DNA of 64,000 bases from Thermodesulfitimonas autotrophica (GTDB lineage: Bacteria; Bacillota; Desulfotomaculia; Desulfotomaculales; Ammonificaceae). A program made the position numbers and the translations under genes. The stretch is from positions 186,001-250,000 of the forward strand of contig NZ_RKRE01000002.1 of the NCBI RefSeq assembly GCF_003815015.1, in the 5' to 3' direction. This document shows positions 34,141-45,154 of this stretch, one piece after another (position 1 is the stretch's first letter; every line of letters begins with the position of its first letter). The notes under the pieces are model-generated. The model was not told the DNA's origin. It worked only from the letters and a program-made list of their open reading frames with translations, and did not search any database.

Positions 34141-34191
34141 GACTAAAATGATAATATTAATAGGCAATAATACGACAGAAAGGACAAAAAG

Positions 34192-34401
34192 ATAAAGGAA
34201 AGGTGGTGGCTACCTGATGGGGATGTTCTCCTTCAGCTCTGTCCCGGATGTAAAGAAGAGGTACTCTTCCTCTCCCAACCGGAGGCGGCGACCTGTCCCC
34301 GCTGCGGGCAGTTTGTCTTTCCCGTCTCAACTAACAGCCCGGAATTATACCGAAAAAAGAGTTTTCCAAAGGAACCTTTACAAGGTCAGAAAACAGACTG
34401 A
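34192..34401 (+). CDS. small zinc-ribbon ORF without a canonical start
   Basis: The frame encodes CPGCKEEVLFL...ATCPRCGQFVF, a clean C-x2-C / C-x2-C zinc ribbon, and ends with TGA at 34399. No ATG, GTG or TTG precedes the ribbon in this frame after the stop at 34168-34170; the only option with a nearby GAAAGG is ATA at 34192. A competing frame with ATG at 34217 gives a low-complexity basic peptide. It is either a gene with a very rare start or a decayed gene. The coordinates of the start are tentative. Confidence 0.4.
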   Translation: MKERWWLPDGDVLLQLCPGCKEEVLFLSQPEAATCPRCGQFVFPVSTNSPELYRKKSFPKEPLQGQKTD

Positions 34402-34488
34402 CCACGACCAGAAACGCCCAAGTTACCTCGCCGGCGGTTAAAAGGCCGGGGGAACTAACGCTTACCCGTACTCGGAGGGAAGCTGGGG

Positions 34489-34953
34489 ATGAAACTCTCA
34501 ACAAGGATTCGCTACGGCGTCAGGGCGCTAATGGATATTGCCGAACATAGCACGGCAGGGCCGGTAAGCCTGAAGGACGTTGCCCGCCGCCAAGGGGTCT
34601 CGGAACAATATTTAGAACAACTGGTACTGCTACTGAAGGGAGCGGGGTTTGTTAGGAGCGTCCGGGGCGCTCACGGAGGCTTCGTGCTGAGCAGGCAGGC
34701 CACGGAGATCCGCCTGAGTGAAATCGTGGAAATCCTAGGCGGGACCATCATGTTGGTAGACTGCCTTTACGACCAGGAGGTATGTACGCGGGCCGACTGC
34801 TGCGCCATCCGGGACGTATGGCGCGAAGCCAACGAAGCCTTCCGCAACGTGTTGGCCGCGGTAACCCTGGCTGACCTCGTGGAGCGGCAGCGAAGAAAAC
34901 TAGAGCATCCGCGTCAGAAAAGAGGGACCAGAAGTGGAAAGCAACGGGCTTAA
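34489..34953 (+). CDS. Rrf2 family transcriptional regulator (IscR-like)
   Basis: A 154-residue winged-helix regulator. The N-terminus MKLSTRIRYGVRALMDIAEH and the recognition-helix region RQGVSEQYLEQLVLLLKGAGFVRSVRGAHGGF are typical. Three or four cysteines follow (VDCLYDQEVCTRADCC), in the region where IscR binds a 2Fe-2S cluster, though the spacing differs. It overlaps nadA by 20 nt and heads the operon of nadA, the NifS-like protein and IscU, so it probably senses Fe-S status. Confidence 0.92.
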   Translation: MKLSTRIRYGVRALMDIAEHSTAGPVSLKDVARRQGVSEQYLEQLVLLLKGAGFVRSVRGAHGGFVLSRQATEIRLSEIVEILGGTIMLVDCLYDQEVCTRADCCAIRDVWREANEAFRNVLAAVTLADLVERQRRKLEHPRQKRGTRSGKQRA

Positions 34954-35908
34954 AGAGCGGATCGCGGCCCTGAAAGCCGAAAAGAAGGCCGTCATCCTCG
35001 CCCATAACTACCAGCGGGCCGAGGTTCAGGACGTGGCCGACTTTGTCGGCGACAGCCTGGAGCTGAGCCAGCAAGCGGCGAAAACGGACGCGGAAGTGAT
35101 CGTCTTTTGCGGCGTCCACTTTATGGCCGAAACCGCGGCGATCATCTGCCCCGGAAAACGGGTCCTCTTACCCGATCTCACAGCCGGATGCCGGATGGCA
35201 GATATGGTCACGCCCGCGAATCTGGAAGCGATCAAACGGCAGTTTCCCCAGGCGCTCGTGGTCTGTTACGTGAACTCCAGCGCTGCGGTCAAGGCAGCGA
35301 GCGACGTCTGCTGCACCTCGGCCAACGCCGTTCGCGTCGTGGAAGCGCTTGGGGATCAGGAGATTTTGTTCATCCCCGACCAACACCTAGGCGAGTATGT
35401 CCGCGAGGTTACGGGTAAGCAGGTGATCCTGTGGCCCGGGTTCTGCCCCACCCACGTCGCCATCAGACGGGAAGAGATCCTAAAGCTGAAGGCACTCTAC
35501 CCAGATGCCCCCGTCGTGGTTCACCCCGAGTGCCGACGTGAGGTAAGGGAACTCGCGGACGCAGTGCTGAGCACGGGGGGCATCTGCCGCTACGCCAGGG
35601 AAAAGGATTTCGAAACCCTCATTGTGGGCACCGAGGTGGGCATCCTTCACCGGCTACGCAAGGAAAACCCGGGGAAGAGGTTCATCCCGGCTTCAAAAAG
35701 AGCGGTCTGCCCCAACATGAAGCGGATTACTTTAGAAAAAATTGTCCGGGCGCTGGAAACTTTGCAGCCAGAGGTGACCGTGCCGGAAGAAATCCGGCTA
35801 ACGGCCCACCGCGCGCTGGAGCGGATGTTTGCGCTCACCGGTCAGGATACGTCCAAGGCACCGGACGCGCTGCCATCGTCTTTAAATGCGCCCGTTTCCG
35901 GAGCTTAA
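34934..35908 (+). CDS. nadA: quinolinate synthase
   Basis: A 324-residue 4Fe-4S enzyme that condenses iminoaspartate with dihydroxyacetone phosphate to quinolinate in NAD synthesis. Motifs: [36 protein letters not shown] (first Cys), LWPGFCPTH (second), [18 protein letters not shown] and AVCPNMKRI (third). The start is GTG at 34934 inside the rrf2 end. nadB and nadC are not in the window. A ~20-residue tail after FALTGQD is unusual and overlaps the region before nifS. Confidence 0.95.
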   Translation: MESNGLKERIAALKAEKKAVILAHNYQRAEVQDVADFVGDSLELSQQAAKTDAEVIVFCGVHFMAETAAIICPGKRVLLPDLTAGCRMADMVTPANLEAIKRQFPQALVVCYVNSSAAVKAASDVCCTSANAVRVVEALGDQEILFIPDQHLGEYVREVTGKQVILWPGFCPTHVAIRREEILKLKALYPDAPVVVHPECRREVRELADAVLSTGGICRYAREKDFETLIVGTEVGILHRLRKENPGKRFIPASKRAVCPNMKRITLEKIVRALETLQPEVTVPEEIRLTAHRALERMFALTGQDTSKAPDALPSSLNAPVSGA

Positions 35909-35948
35909 AACCGAAGAAGGAATTTCAACCAAAGAGGGGGTTGTTTTC

Positions 35949-37160
35949 TTGGTCTATCTTGATTATATCGCCGCGGCCCCGGTACTCCCGGAGGTTTACG
36001 AGGCGATGCTTCCCTACTTTACAGAGCACTGGGGTAATCCCTCCAGCATCCACGAACTGGGGGAAAAAGCCCGGGAAGCGCTGGAGAAGGCGCGGGCTCA
36101 GGTGGCCGACTTGATCGGAGCAGCACCGGAGGAAATAATCTTCACCTCCTGCGGAACCGAGGCCAACAACTTTGCGCTCAAAGGCATCGCTTGGGCCCAC
36201 CAGAACCGGGGTAAACACATCGTCATCAGTTCGGTAGAGCACTTTTCCATTATGCACTGCGCCAAAACGCTGGAACGTTGGGGGTTCGAAGTAACCCGCC
36301 TACCGGTTGATTCATACGGCATGGTAAATCCGGCGGATGTGGAAAAGGCGCTCCGGCCCGACACCATCCTCGTTTCGGTAATGCACGCCAACAACGAAGT
36401 AGGTACGATCCAGCCCATCGCTGAAATCGGGCGCCTCTGCCGCGAAAGAAACGTCCTTTTCCATACCGACGCCGTGGCCACGGTGGGACTGATCCCGGTC
36501 AACGTAGAGGAGTTGAACGTGGATCTTTTAACCCTTTCCGCCAACACCTTTTACGGTCCCAAGGGTGCAGCCGCCCTCTACCTCCGGAAGGGAGTCCGGA
36601 TCCAACCGCTGCTTGACGGCGGAATTCAAGAGCGAGGGCTTCGGGCAGGCACGGAAAACGTACCCGCAATTGTTGGGATGGGTGTAGCTGCTGCGATCGC
36701 CAAAAAAGAGACGAACTCCCGCATCCGGCACCTGCAGGCTTTGCGCGACCGCCTGATCGAGGAGCTGCCTAAACGCATTCCCGACACCATCCTCCTCGGG
36801 CATCCCCACCAGCGCCTGCCCAACAACGTCAGCGTGGCCATCGAATACGTCGAGGGCGAGTCAATGCTCCTCTTTATGGATATGGCAGGCATCAGGATCT
36901 CCAGCGGCTCGGCCTGTGTTTCCCGCAGCTTAAAGGTCTCCCACGTAATGCTGGCTATGGGGATAAGCGCAGCCACCGCCCAGGGCTCGCTGGTATTCAC
37001 CCTGGGCATCCACAACACCGAAAAGGACGTGGACCGGGTGCTCGCGGCCCTGCCGCCAGTGGTGCAGCGGCTGCGGGAAATGTCGCCCCTCTACCATAAG
37101 GCGAAGCGCGCGCAGGCAAGCAAACAACTTTCGGGAGGTGGCCACAGTGTACAGCGCTAA
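35949..37160 (+). CDS. NifS/IscS-like protein lacking the PLP Schiff-base lysine
   Basis: A 403-residue fold-type I aminotransferase of the cysteine desulfurase family. Present: EANNFALKG, the stacking His98 (VEHFS), Asp174 (HTDAVATVG) and a mobile-loop Cys323 ([10 protein letters not shown]). Missing: the canonical SxHK is SANT (197-200), so the PLP lysine is Thr200 and the preceding His is Asn199; the usual Gln after DAV is also Ala. The closest pattern I know is the Lys-less IscS of Archaeoglobus fulgidus, which reads SSND at the same place. TTG at 35949 follows AGAGGGGG. It is followed by iscU. Confidence 0.88.
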   Translation: MVYLDYIAAAPVLPEVYEAMLPYFTEHWGNPSSIHELGEKAREALEKARAQVADLIGAAPEEIIFTSCGTEANNFALKGIAWAHQNRGKHIVISSVEHFSIMHCAKTLERWGFEVTRLPVDSYGMVNPADVEKALRPDTILVSVMHANNEVGTIQPIAEIGRLCRERNVLFHTDAVATVGLIPVNVEELNVDLLTLSANTFYGPKGAAALYLRKGVRIQPLLDGGIQERGLRAGTENVPAIVGMGVAAAIAKKETNSRIRHLQALRDRLIEELPKRIPDTILLGHPHQRLPNNVSVAIEYVEGESMLLFMDMAGIRISSGSACVSRSLKVSHVMLAMGISAATAQGSLVFTLGIHNTEKDVDRVLAALPPVVQRLREMSPLYHKAKRAQASKQLSGGGHSVQR

Positions 37161-37528
37161 GGTGATGGAGCACTTTTTGCACCCGCGCAACGTGGGCGTC
37201 ATTGAGGACGCCGACGGCGTCGGCGAGGTGGGCAACCCTGCCTGCGGGGATGTGATGACCTTTTACGTCAAGGTCAAGGAAGACCGGATCGCGGAGGTCA
37301 AGTTTCAGACCTTCGGTTGCGCCGCAGCGATCGCCGTTGCCAGCATGGTCAGCGAGATGGCCAAGGGCAAACACATTTCGGAGGCACTCAAAATCACGAA
37401 CAGGGACGTTGCGGAAGCCCTGGAGGGTTTACCGAAACAAAAACTCCACTGCTCCAACCTTGGAGCCGACGCCCTGCACAAAGCGATCGAGGATTACCTG
37501 GCGCGCAAAAAAGAAAAGGAGGCTGGAG

Positions 37529-37973
<445 letters not shown>

Positions 37974-38025
37974 TCTTTAAGCAGGCAAAGTACTGTGAAC
38001 AACACTCTGGCTCATCTGCAGAAGT

Positions 38026-38137
38026 GCCATGGCCTTGGGAGGGAAAAAGCGCCCCGAGGTCCGTTAATCTGGACTTACAGGTTTACTCACCGACGCCAAA
38101 TCGCGCTCAAAAGTGTGGTTTGGCTTTTGTTTTTAGT
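38026..38137 (+). repeat. rnpB-tail-like repeat, copy B (with terminator)
   Basis: Near-duplicate of 33112-33221. It includes TTACAGGTTTACTCACCGACGCCAAA, which differs from the rnpB 3' end (29051 onward) by one base over 26, and a terminator GCCAAA ... TTTGGC then TTTTGTTTTT. It closes the rrf2-nadA-iscU-thi4 unit. Confidence 0.87.
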
Positions 38138-38203
38138 GCAGGGATTCCGCCACCGCTGGCGAATTGTTTCGAAAACAGGACGGAAACGACTACAGGAGGG
38201 CTA

Positions 38204-39481
38204 ATGAAGCGCAGGAGCCGGGGCATCCATTACGGTTGGGTCATCCTTGCAATGGGAATGATAGCCGCACTCGGGGCGCACGGGTTTGGCCGTATGGCCT
38301 ATACGCTCATCCTGCCGGCCATGAAAGAGGGCCTGGCCTTGAGCTACACCCAAGCAGGGCTTCTCGGCACCGCAAACTTCCTTGGTTACCTCATCTCGGC
38401 TTTCTGCGGCGGCTTCCTCGCCACGCGTTTCAACAGCCGCTTCGTTATCGGTTTCTCCCTTCTCCTGATGGGCTGCACCATGTTTCTCACGGGGCTGGCG
38501 CAGTCCTTCAGCTGGGCCTTCGCCATGCGGTTCCTCACCGGCTTGGGACATGGCAGTGCTTACGTCCCGTCCATGGCACTCGGCTCAGTTTGGTTTGCAA
38601 GGCGCTACCGGGGGTTCGCTACAGGCGTCGTCTCAAGCGGCACCGGCATCGGCATCGTGCTCGGCGCGCTCCTGGTGCCTCGCATCCTGGCAGTCGTTGG
38701 GCCGTCCGGCTGGCGTTACGCCTGGTTCTGCCTCGGGGCCGCGCTGGCGGCCATCAGTTTCGTCTGCCTCACCTTTCTACGTCCCCGGCCGGAGTCCCTG
38801 GGTCTCTCCCCCATTGGAGGAGACCGTGCCGGCGACACAGAGCCACGCGGTACCGGCGATAACCCTCCGGATTGGCGTTCGGTTTACCGTATAAGAACAA
38901 TCTGGCATTTCGGGGCGGTCTATTTTACTTTCGGCCTCTCGTACGTAATCTATCTTACCTTCTTCGCCGCCTACTTGCGGAACGAGATCGGCTGGAGCAC
39001 TGCACAGGCGAGCGATCTCTGGGGATTGGTCGGCATGCTCACCATCTTCTGCGGCCTCATCTGGGGCACCCTCTCCGACCACGTAGGGCGGAATCGCGGC
39101 CTCGCCCTCGCCTTTTTCATCCTCACGCTCTCATACTTGCTTTTTGCTTTCGTTAAGACCGCGCCGGCCCTTTATCTTTCGGCAGTACTTTTCGGCCTCA
39201 CCTACGCCGGCATCCCGACAATCATGGCCGCAGCCGCGGGAGACTACCTCGGGCGCCGCCTGGCGCCGGCGGGGCTCGGCTTTCTTACGCTTTTCTTCGG
39301 TATCGGCCAGGCTCTCGGGCCGGCAGCCGGTGGCTACCTGGCCGAAATCTGCCATACCTTCACCTGGAGCTATACCCTGGCAGCCGCAGCCGCAGCGATA
39401 GGCATGATGGGTTCTCTTCTTTTGCCTTCTGCCGCCACAGCAGGAACGGAGCCCCTTCCCCTTGCTTCGCGTAGCACCTGA
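38204..39481 (+). CDS. MFS transporter (YbfB/oxalate-formate antiporter-like)
   Basis: A 425-residue 12-helix major facilitator. The N-terminal pattern IHYGWVILAMGMIAALGAHGFGRMAYTLILPAMKEGL is typical of the monocarboxylate/YbfB-type MFS; DHVGRNRG is the loop motif between helices 8 and 9. The substrate cannot be read from sequence. ATG at 38204 follows ACAGGAGGG; longer in-frame sequence upstream overlaps the repeat and is not coding. It is a single-gene unit after the copy B terminator. Confidence 0.9.
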   Translation: MKRRSRGIHYGWVILAMGMIAALGAHGFGRMAYTLILPAMKEGLALSYTQAGLLGTANFLGYLISAFCGGFLATRFNSRFVIGFSLLLMGCTMFLTGLAQSFSWAFAMRFLTGLGHGSAYVPSMALGSVWFARRYRGFATGVVSSGTGIGIVLGALLVPRILAVVGPSGWRYAWFCLGAALAAISFVCLTFLRPRPESLGLSPIGGDRAGDTEPRGTGDNPPDWRSVYRIRTIWHFGAVYFTFGLSYVIYLTFFAAYLRNEIGWSTAQASDLWGLVGMLTIFCGLIWGTLSDHVGRNRGLALAFFILTLSYLLFAFVKTAPALYLSAVLFGLTYAGIPTIMAAAAGDYLGRRLAPAGLGFLTLFFGIGQALGPAAGGYLAEICHTFTWSYTLAAAAAAIGMMGSLLLPSAATAGTEPLPLASRST

Positions 39482-39595
39482 CCCGACCCCCATAACTCGA
39501 CAAAAATTTTCGTAAAATCAGGCGCAAGGCATCCATTTGTTGCAGGAATTTGCCATTCGGTGTCGAAGTTTTCGGGTGTAAGGGAGGGCAAACGG

Positions 39596-40408
39596 GTGCT
39601 CCAGACCTTCGCTCAGTGGAGCTATAACACTAAGGTTCTCTTTGTTTCCCACGTGCTCCTGGAAGGAGCGCTGCTCGTTTGGGTTGTCGTGTCTATTTAC
39701 ATGGCTACCCGTTTTTTCCGGGACCGGATAATGGTCACCCTGCTCGTGCTCGGTTTGGTTTCCTTCATCGTCGGGGCCACAGCGCATATTTACGATTATA
39801 TTCGACCCTTGAGCCTCTGGCAACATGTTTTCTTGGCCGACTTGGCCCATTGCGGTGGTTATATTTTCCTCTCTTCCAGCATCGGCTACCTGGTTTACCG
39901 TTATCTAAAGCTCCACGAGGCGCTCAAGCGCGAAGCCACGACCGACTTCTTAACCAGTCTTTGCAACCGGCGTTATTTCTACCGGCGGCTCGCCGAAGCG
40001 ATCGAACGGTACCAGAAACATGGGGAGCCCTTCGGGGTCGCGGTCTTAGATGTTGACGAACTGAAGGAAATCAACGATAAATACGGCCATCTGCGGGGCG
40101 ATGAGATCCTGAAAGAGATAGCCCAGGCGCTGCGGCGGGCGGTCCGCGCTTCCGACTGCGTCGCCCGCTTCGGCGGTGACGAATTCGTTATCCTCTTCGT
40201 CGGTGCGCCGAACGAAGAGGGGTTGATAGAACGTTTACAGCGCGAGATCGAAAGCTGCGCGACAACCTTAAGCATCGGTATGGCCTTTTGCCCCAAAGAC
40301 GGCACCACCGCCGACGAGCTTATCACCACGGCGGATAACCGGATGTACAAAGCGAAAATGGATAAGGCGGGCAAAAAAAAACCCCTTCCGGCAGAGGTGC
40401 TGCAGTAG
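39596..40408 (+). CDS. membrane diguanylate cyclase (GGDEF), first of tandem pair
   Basis: A 270-residue protein with about three N-terminal transmembrane helices (residues ~15-110) and a GGDEF domain from TTDFLTSLCNRRYF. The signature is FGGDEF, with RASD five residues before it (product-inhibition site), so it should make c-di-GMP. GTG at 39596 follows AAGGGAGGG; the frame is open to GTG 39560. The same architecture recurs in the next gene. Confidence 0.9.
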   Translation: MLQTFAQWSYNTKVLFVSHVLLEGALLVWVVVSIYMATRFFRDRIMVTLLVLGLVSFIVGATAHIYDYIRPLSLWQHVFLADLAHCGGYIFLSSSIGYLVYRYLKLHEALKREATTDFLTSLCNRRYFYRRLAEAIERYQKHGEPFGVAVLDVDELKEINDKYGHLRGDEILKEIAQALRRAVRASDCVARFGGDEFVILFVGAPNEEGLIERLQREIESCATTLSIGMAFCPKDGTTADELITTADNRMYKAKMDKAGKKKPLPAEVLQ

Positions 40409-40501
40409 AAATTTTTCTCCCTTCTACCCCGTAGAATTTTTGGAACAGGTGTAAAGATGCTGCGATATATGTCGAATAAAGAGGTAGAGGGGGTGAGGCC
40501 G

Positions 40502-41314
40502 ATGCCGGACCTGCTCTTAAGCTCCGCAGGTACGCTTGCCCAGACGGCACCGGTGGTGAGCGAGATCGCTTGGTTTGCCGTAATCGCTTGCGCCTGCCGC
40601 TATTTAAAAAACCGCCGCGCGGCTACGCTGCTCGCGGTTGGGGTTCTGAGCTTCGTTACCGGCTGGGCCATTCGCCTTCTATCGGATTGCGCAAAGCTAC
40701 CGGGGGAGCTTATTGCAGGCAGCGACCTCGCGATCGCCCTGAGCTTTATCCTGATGCTGGTAAGCATCGTCTATCTGGCCCGCATCGGGTGGCGGACGGC
40801 TCACCTGCTGAAGTACGAAGCAGAATCTGACCCGCTGACCGGAGCTTACAACCGGCGGTACTTCTTGCGCGCGCTCCAGGCAGCGCTTGCGGAAGCCGAA
40901 GCGGGATTTGCGGTAGCGATTATCGACATCGACAATATGAAGGAAATTAACGATAACTTCGGCCACCATAAAGGAGACGAGGTGCTCCAGCGAGTGGCCC
41001 GGACACTCCGGGAAGGGGTGCGCCAGACCGACGTGGTCGCCCGCCTCGGTGGCGACGAGTTCGGCGTTATTTTCAGGAAGGCTAATGGCGACACGGGCGT
41101 GTTACTGGAACGCCTCCGGAAACAGCTTGACGCCAGCGGGGTGGCGGCGAGCTTCGGCCTCGCCTCCTGCCCGCAGGACGGAAAAGAAATCGAGAGGTTA
41201 TTAGCGGTGGCGGACGCGCGGATGTACCGGCAGAAGAAAGCACGCAAGAACCGTGCCGCCAGGGGAGGCGCGGGAGAGCTTAAAAATCCTGTCCTCCTAA
41301 CCGCGGCGCGTTAA
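40502..41314 (+). CDS. membrane diguanylate cyclase (GGDEF), second of tandem pair
   Basis: A 270-residue protein with the same layout as its neighbour: about three membrane helices, then SDPLTGAYNRRYF, LGGDEF and an RQTD inhibition site. Corresponding helices are similar (TLLAVGVLSFVTG versus TLLVLGLVSFIVG), which suggests a local duplication. ATG 40502 follows GAGGGGGTGAGG. A strong terminator lies after the gene. Confidence 0.9.
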   Translation: MPDLLLSSAGTLAQTAPVVSEIAWFAVIACACRYLKNRRAATLLAVGVLSFVTGWAIRLLSDCAKLPGELIAGSDLAIALSFILMLVSIVYLARIGWRTAHLLKYEAESDPLTGAYNRRYFLRALQAALAEAEAGFAVAIIDIDNMKEINDNFGHHKGDEVLQRVARTLREGVRQTDVVARLGGDEFGVIFRKANGDTGVLLERLRKQLDASGVAASFGLASCPQDGKEIERLLAVADARMYRQKKARKNRAARGGAGELKNPVLLTAAR

Positions 41315-41342
41315 ATCACGGAAAACAACCCACCTCCGGCTG

Positions 41343-41370
41343 ACCCCGGTCACAACCGGGGTATTTTTTT
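41343..41370 (+). terminator. rho-independent terminator
   Basis: ACCCCGGT (41343-41350), loop CACA, ACCGGGGT (41355-41362), then ATTTTTTT. Confidence 0.9.
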
Positions 41371-41371
41371 G

Positions 41372-41974
41372 TTAGAACTTCGCCACCAGCAACTTCTCTT
41401 CGACGGTAAAATCTTGCCCCTCCTTAAAAACACGCACCATCTTGCCCGGCACGGCATAAAGTGGTCCGCCCAAATGGTTGACCGGGAAGCTCTCGTCCCC
41501 GCGGGATAGCAGCCAGTGGTTCTCGAAATGCTCTGCCGCCACTACCGCGGCCACCACTTCGCCGACAAAGATGTAGTGGTCTCCCCCGTCGTAAGCATTC
41601 CAGAGGCGGCATTCGATTCCCGCCAGGCACTCCGCGATGAGCGGTGCCGCAACCTTCTCGCCCCGCACCGGCGTCAGGCCCGTCGCCGCAAACTTATCCG
41701 CCTCTCTCCCGGAGACGGTGCCGCAATAATGGACCTGGGGCAGGAGGTTCCGCCCGGGAACGTTAACGGTAAAGTTTTTGCCCGCCAGGATATACTCCGC
41801 CGTCAGGTGCTTTTTGGCGACGGAAACAGCGATAAGCGGCGGACTGACGCTTACAGGCATCTGCCAGGAGGCGGTCATCACGTTGTACCGGCCCCCCTTT
41901 TCGGTGGCTATCAAAACCACCCAGCCGGGCGTCAACAGGCGGTAGGCCGTCGCCACCGGGACTTTTTGCTGCAT
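41372..41974 (-). CDS. flavin reductase family protein (FMN-binding split barrel)
   Basis: A 200-residue protein of the flavin-reductase-like family. Motifs: YRLLTPGWVVLIATEKGGRYNVMTASW, SPPLIAVSVAKKHLT, FTVNVPG and GDHYIFVGEVVA. Many anaerobe members are flavoredoxins moving electrons with FMN; the partner is unknown. The ATG at 41974 follows GAGGGAAAG. It is convergent with the GGDEF pair. Confidence 0.88.
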   Translation of the reverse strand: MQQKVPVATAYRLLTPGWVVLIATEKGGRYNVMTASWQMPVSVSPPLIAVSVAKKHLTAEYILAGKNFTVNVPGRNLLPQVHYCGTVSGREADKFAATGLTPVRGEKVAAPLIAECLAGIECRLWNAYDGGDHYIFVGEVVAAVVAAEHFENHWLLSRGDESFPVNHLGGPLYAVPGKMVRVFKEGQDFTVEEKLLVAKF

Positions 41975-42130
41975 TTGTCTTTCCCTCCCTCACTTTGGTA
42001 TCTCTGGAAGATTCGCCGTCAGGTACTGAACTCCTTCCCCAACTTACGCCGGTTTTTAAAAAAGATAAAAGCGGGCACTGCAACGCCCGCCGCAATAAGC
42101 GCCACCGCTGCTTAAAACTCTGTGGCTGGC

Positions 42131-42310
42131 CTACCGCACCAGATCGGCTAATTTGACCATCTTTCTTACCACCCGCTGCGCCCGCTCGATCCGGGGGATC
42201 CTTTCGCGCAGCCGGCCGACCCGGTTTTCCTCCCCCTCATCCGTGAGCCACAGAGCCCCGACAATCATGCCTAAGATGCTACCTGCCACCAGGCCCCGCC
42301 AGAAAGTCAC
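42131..42310 (-). CDS. small membrane protein (YtxH-like)
   Basis: A 59-residue protein with one N-terminal membrane helix (LVAGSILGMIVGALWL) followed by a basic, alternating helix (RVGRLRERIPRIERAQRVV). YtxH-type proteins look like this; function is unknown. GTG at 42310 follows GGGGGTGACGG. It starts 22 nt after the zinc-ribbon gene, so the two likely form an operon. Confidence 0.6.
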   Translation of the reverse strand: MTFWRGLVAGSILGMIVGALWLTDEGEENRVGRLRERIPRIERAQRVVRKMVKLADLVR

Positions 42311-42332
42311 CGCTCCGTCACCCCCGTCGGTT

Positions 42333-42506
42333 TTAGTAAAGCGCCTCGTTCCCGGGATCAAAGGAAACGAGGCTCCCCTCCTCATCGATATCGAAAACCT
42401 GGACGCCTTCCTTGTCGATCCGGTATTCGACACAACAATCCCAGCAGTAATAGTGACTGGCGCCCACCTTGCCGGTGGCCCTGCCGCCACAAACCGGGCA
42501 GTTCAC
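42333..42506 (-). CDS. 57-residue zinc-ribbon protein
   Basis: Begins MNCPVCGGRATGKVGASHYYCWDCCVEY: CPVCG and CWDC give a four-Cys zinc site, with a further Cys adjacent. The rest is acidic (VFDIDEEGSLV). GTG at 42506 follows GAGGAGGAAAG. It is a short stand-alone zinc ribbon common in clostridia; its partner is unknown. Confidence 0.75.
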   Translation of the reverse strand: MNCPVCGGRATGKVGASHYYCWDCCVEYRIDKEGVQVFDIDEEGSLVSFDPGNEALY

Positions 42507-42821
42507 ATTCTTTCCTCCTCGCCCAAACTATCGCCCCAACCGAACTCGAAATTCCGGGCTCCGTCAGAGTGCCTGTCTCTATTATGCCCCGCCGGGCAAA
42601 GAAAAATGCCGCCCGCCAGCCCCGGTTTCGTTATTTCCGCCGCCGTGCCTTCCAGCCGTGGTAGGCCGAAGGTCCTAAAAAGGGTAGGTGGCGGTCCCAA
42701 CGCAAAACCGATCCCGCCGCCCCCGTAAAACAGACCTGTCGCCTCATGCAGCCTCTCCCGCGCCCAAGCGATAATGATGTCGAATACGGAAGCATTTTGT
42801 CGTAAACAAGGGGCGGAAGCT
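42507..42821. other. intergenic region between divergent units
   Basis: GC-rich; reading frames here have no ribosome binding sites and no recognisable motifs. It must hold the promoters of the zinc-ribbon pair and the zincin, but I cannot identify them. Confidence 0.4.
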
Positions 42822-43526
42822 ATGTTTAAGGGGGAACGTACAACAAAGAAGGTTATCTGGACGATCCTCTTTTTAACGGTAATAACCGCCCTGTCGAGCG
42901 GCACTTTCGCCACCGCGCGGGTCAGCCTCAGCGAACTCGAGCGGGTGCCCGCCGCGATCAGCGGGGTCAGGGGTGAGCGTGCCGCGTTTGGGCAGGCTGA
43001 GTTTCCGCCCCAGGAAGCGGTGGTCACAGAAGTGCGCCACCTCGAAGCCGCCTTGCCTTTTCTGTCGGACCAGGAAATCCCAGTTTACGTCGTTCGGGAA
43101 CGCTGCTTTCTTCCCGGTTTCGGCTGGCTCGCCGGCTGTACCCTCCCCGGCCAGAAAGCGGTCTACCTCTTCGCTTCGCCCCAGTACCGGAGCTACACTT
43201 ACCGGGTGAAAAATGGGGTGGCCAGGCCGGAACGCTACGCCCCCTACCTGGCGGCGTACACCGTGGCCCACGAGTTTGGCCACATCCTTCGGTACGAACT
43301 GGTTAGCGAAAAGGCGCTGCAGCAATACCTATCGCTGCGCGGCGTGACCCAGACGAAGGAAGATGAATGGACCAGTAACGCCGAGGAGATTTTCGCCGAG
43401 GATTTCCGCTGGCTCTTTGGCAGCGAGAAGGCGCACCAGGTCCCCTACCTCTGCAGTGCCAGGCCGCCCGGCGAGAGAGAAAAAGAGCTTCTCCTTAAGC
43501 TGCTAAGCGGAGCGGAATCCCTGTGA
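42822..43526 (+). CDS. zincin-like metalloprotease, membrane-anchored or secreted
   Basis: A 234-residue protein with an N-terminal hydrophobic segment (VIWTILFLTVITALSSGTFA, signal or anchor), then a catalytic HEFGH (HExxH) around residue 145. NAEEIFAED about 50 residues on could supply the third zinc ligand, a glutamate. Two Cys (ERCFLPGFGWLAGC) may form a disulfide. ATG at 42822 follows GGGGCGGAAG. I do not recognise a named family; a peptidase role is inferred from the motif. Confidence 0.7.
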   Translation: MFKGERTTKKVIWTILFLTVITALSSGTFATARVSLSELERVPAAISGVRGERAAFGQAEFPPQEAVVTEVRHLEAALPFLSDQEIPVYVVRERCFLPGFGWLAGCTLPGQKAVYLFASPQYRSYTYRVKNGVARPERYAPYLAAYTVAHEFGHILRYELVSEKALQQYLSLRGVTQTKEDEWTSNAEEIFAEDFRWLFGSEKAHQVPYLCSARPPGEREKELLLKLLSGAESL

Positions 43527-43630
43527 AACGCGCAGGAGCCCGAGAATCCCGGGCCCCCGCTGGTTTTGATAGCGTAAAGCCTTTATCTTTACTGGCCGAA
43601 AGACCCGTTTCCTTGACCGCGCATCTCCTT

Positions 43631-45129
<1,499 letters not shown>

Positions 45130-45154
45130 GCACAGGCCCCCCACAAAAGAAAGG

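Noticed and set aside
33983-34195. 70-residue ORF upstream of the rrf2 operon
   Set aside because: It crosses a clear TTGACA/TATCAT promoter and has no ribosome binding site or motif.
34217-34441. 74-residue ORF starting at ATG before the rrf2 gene
   Set aside because: Low-complexity basic sequence; the overlapping frame encodes a convincing zinc ribbon, so this frame is the shadow.
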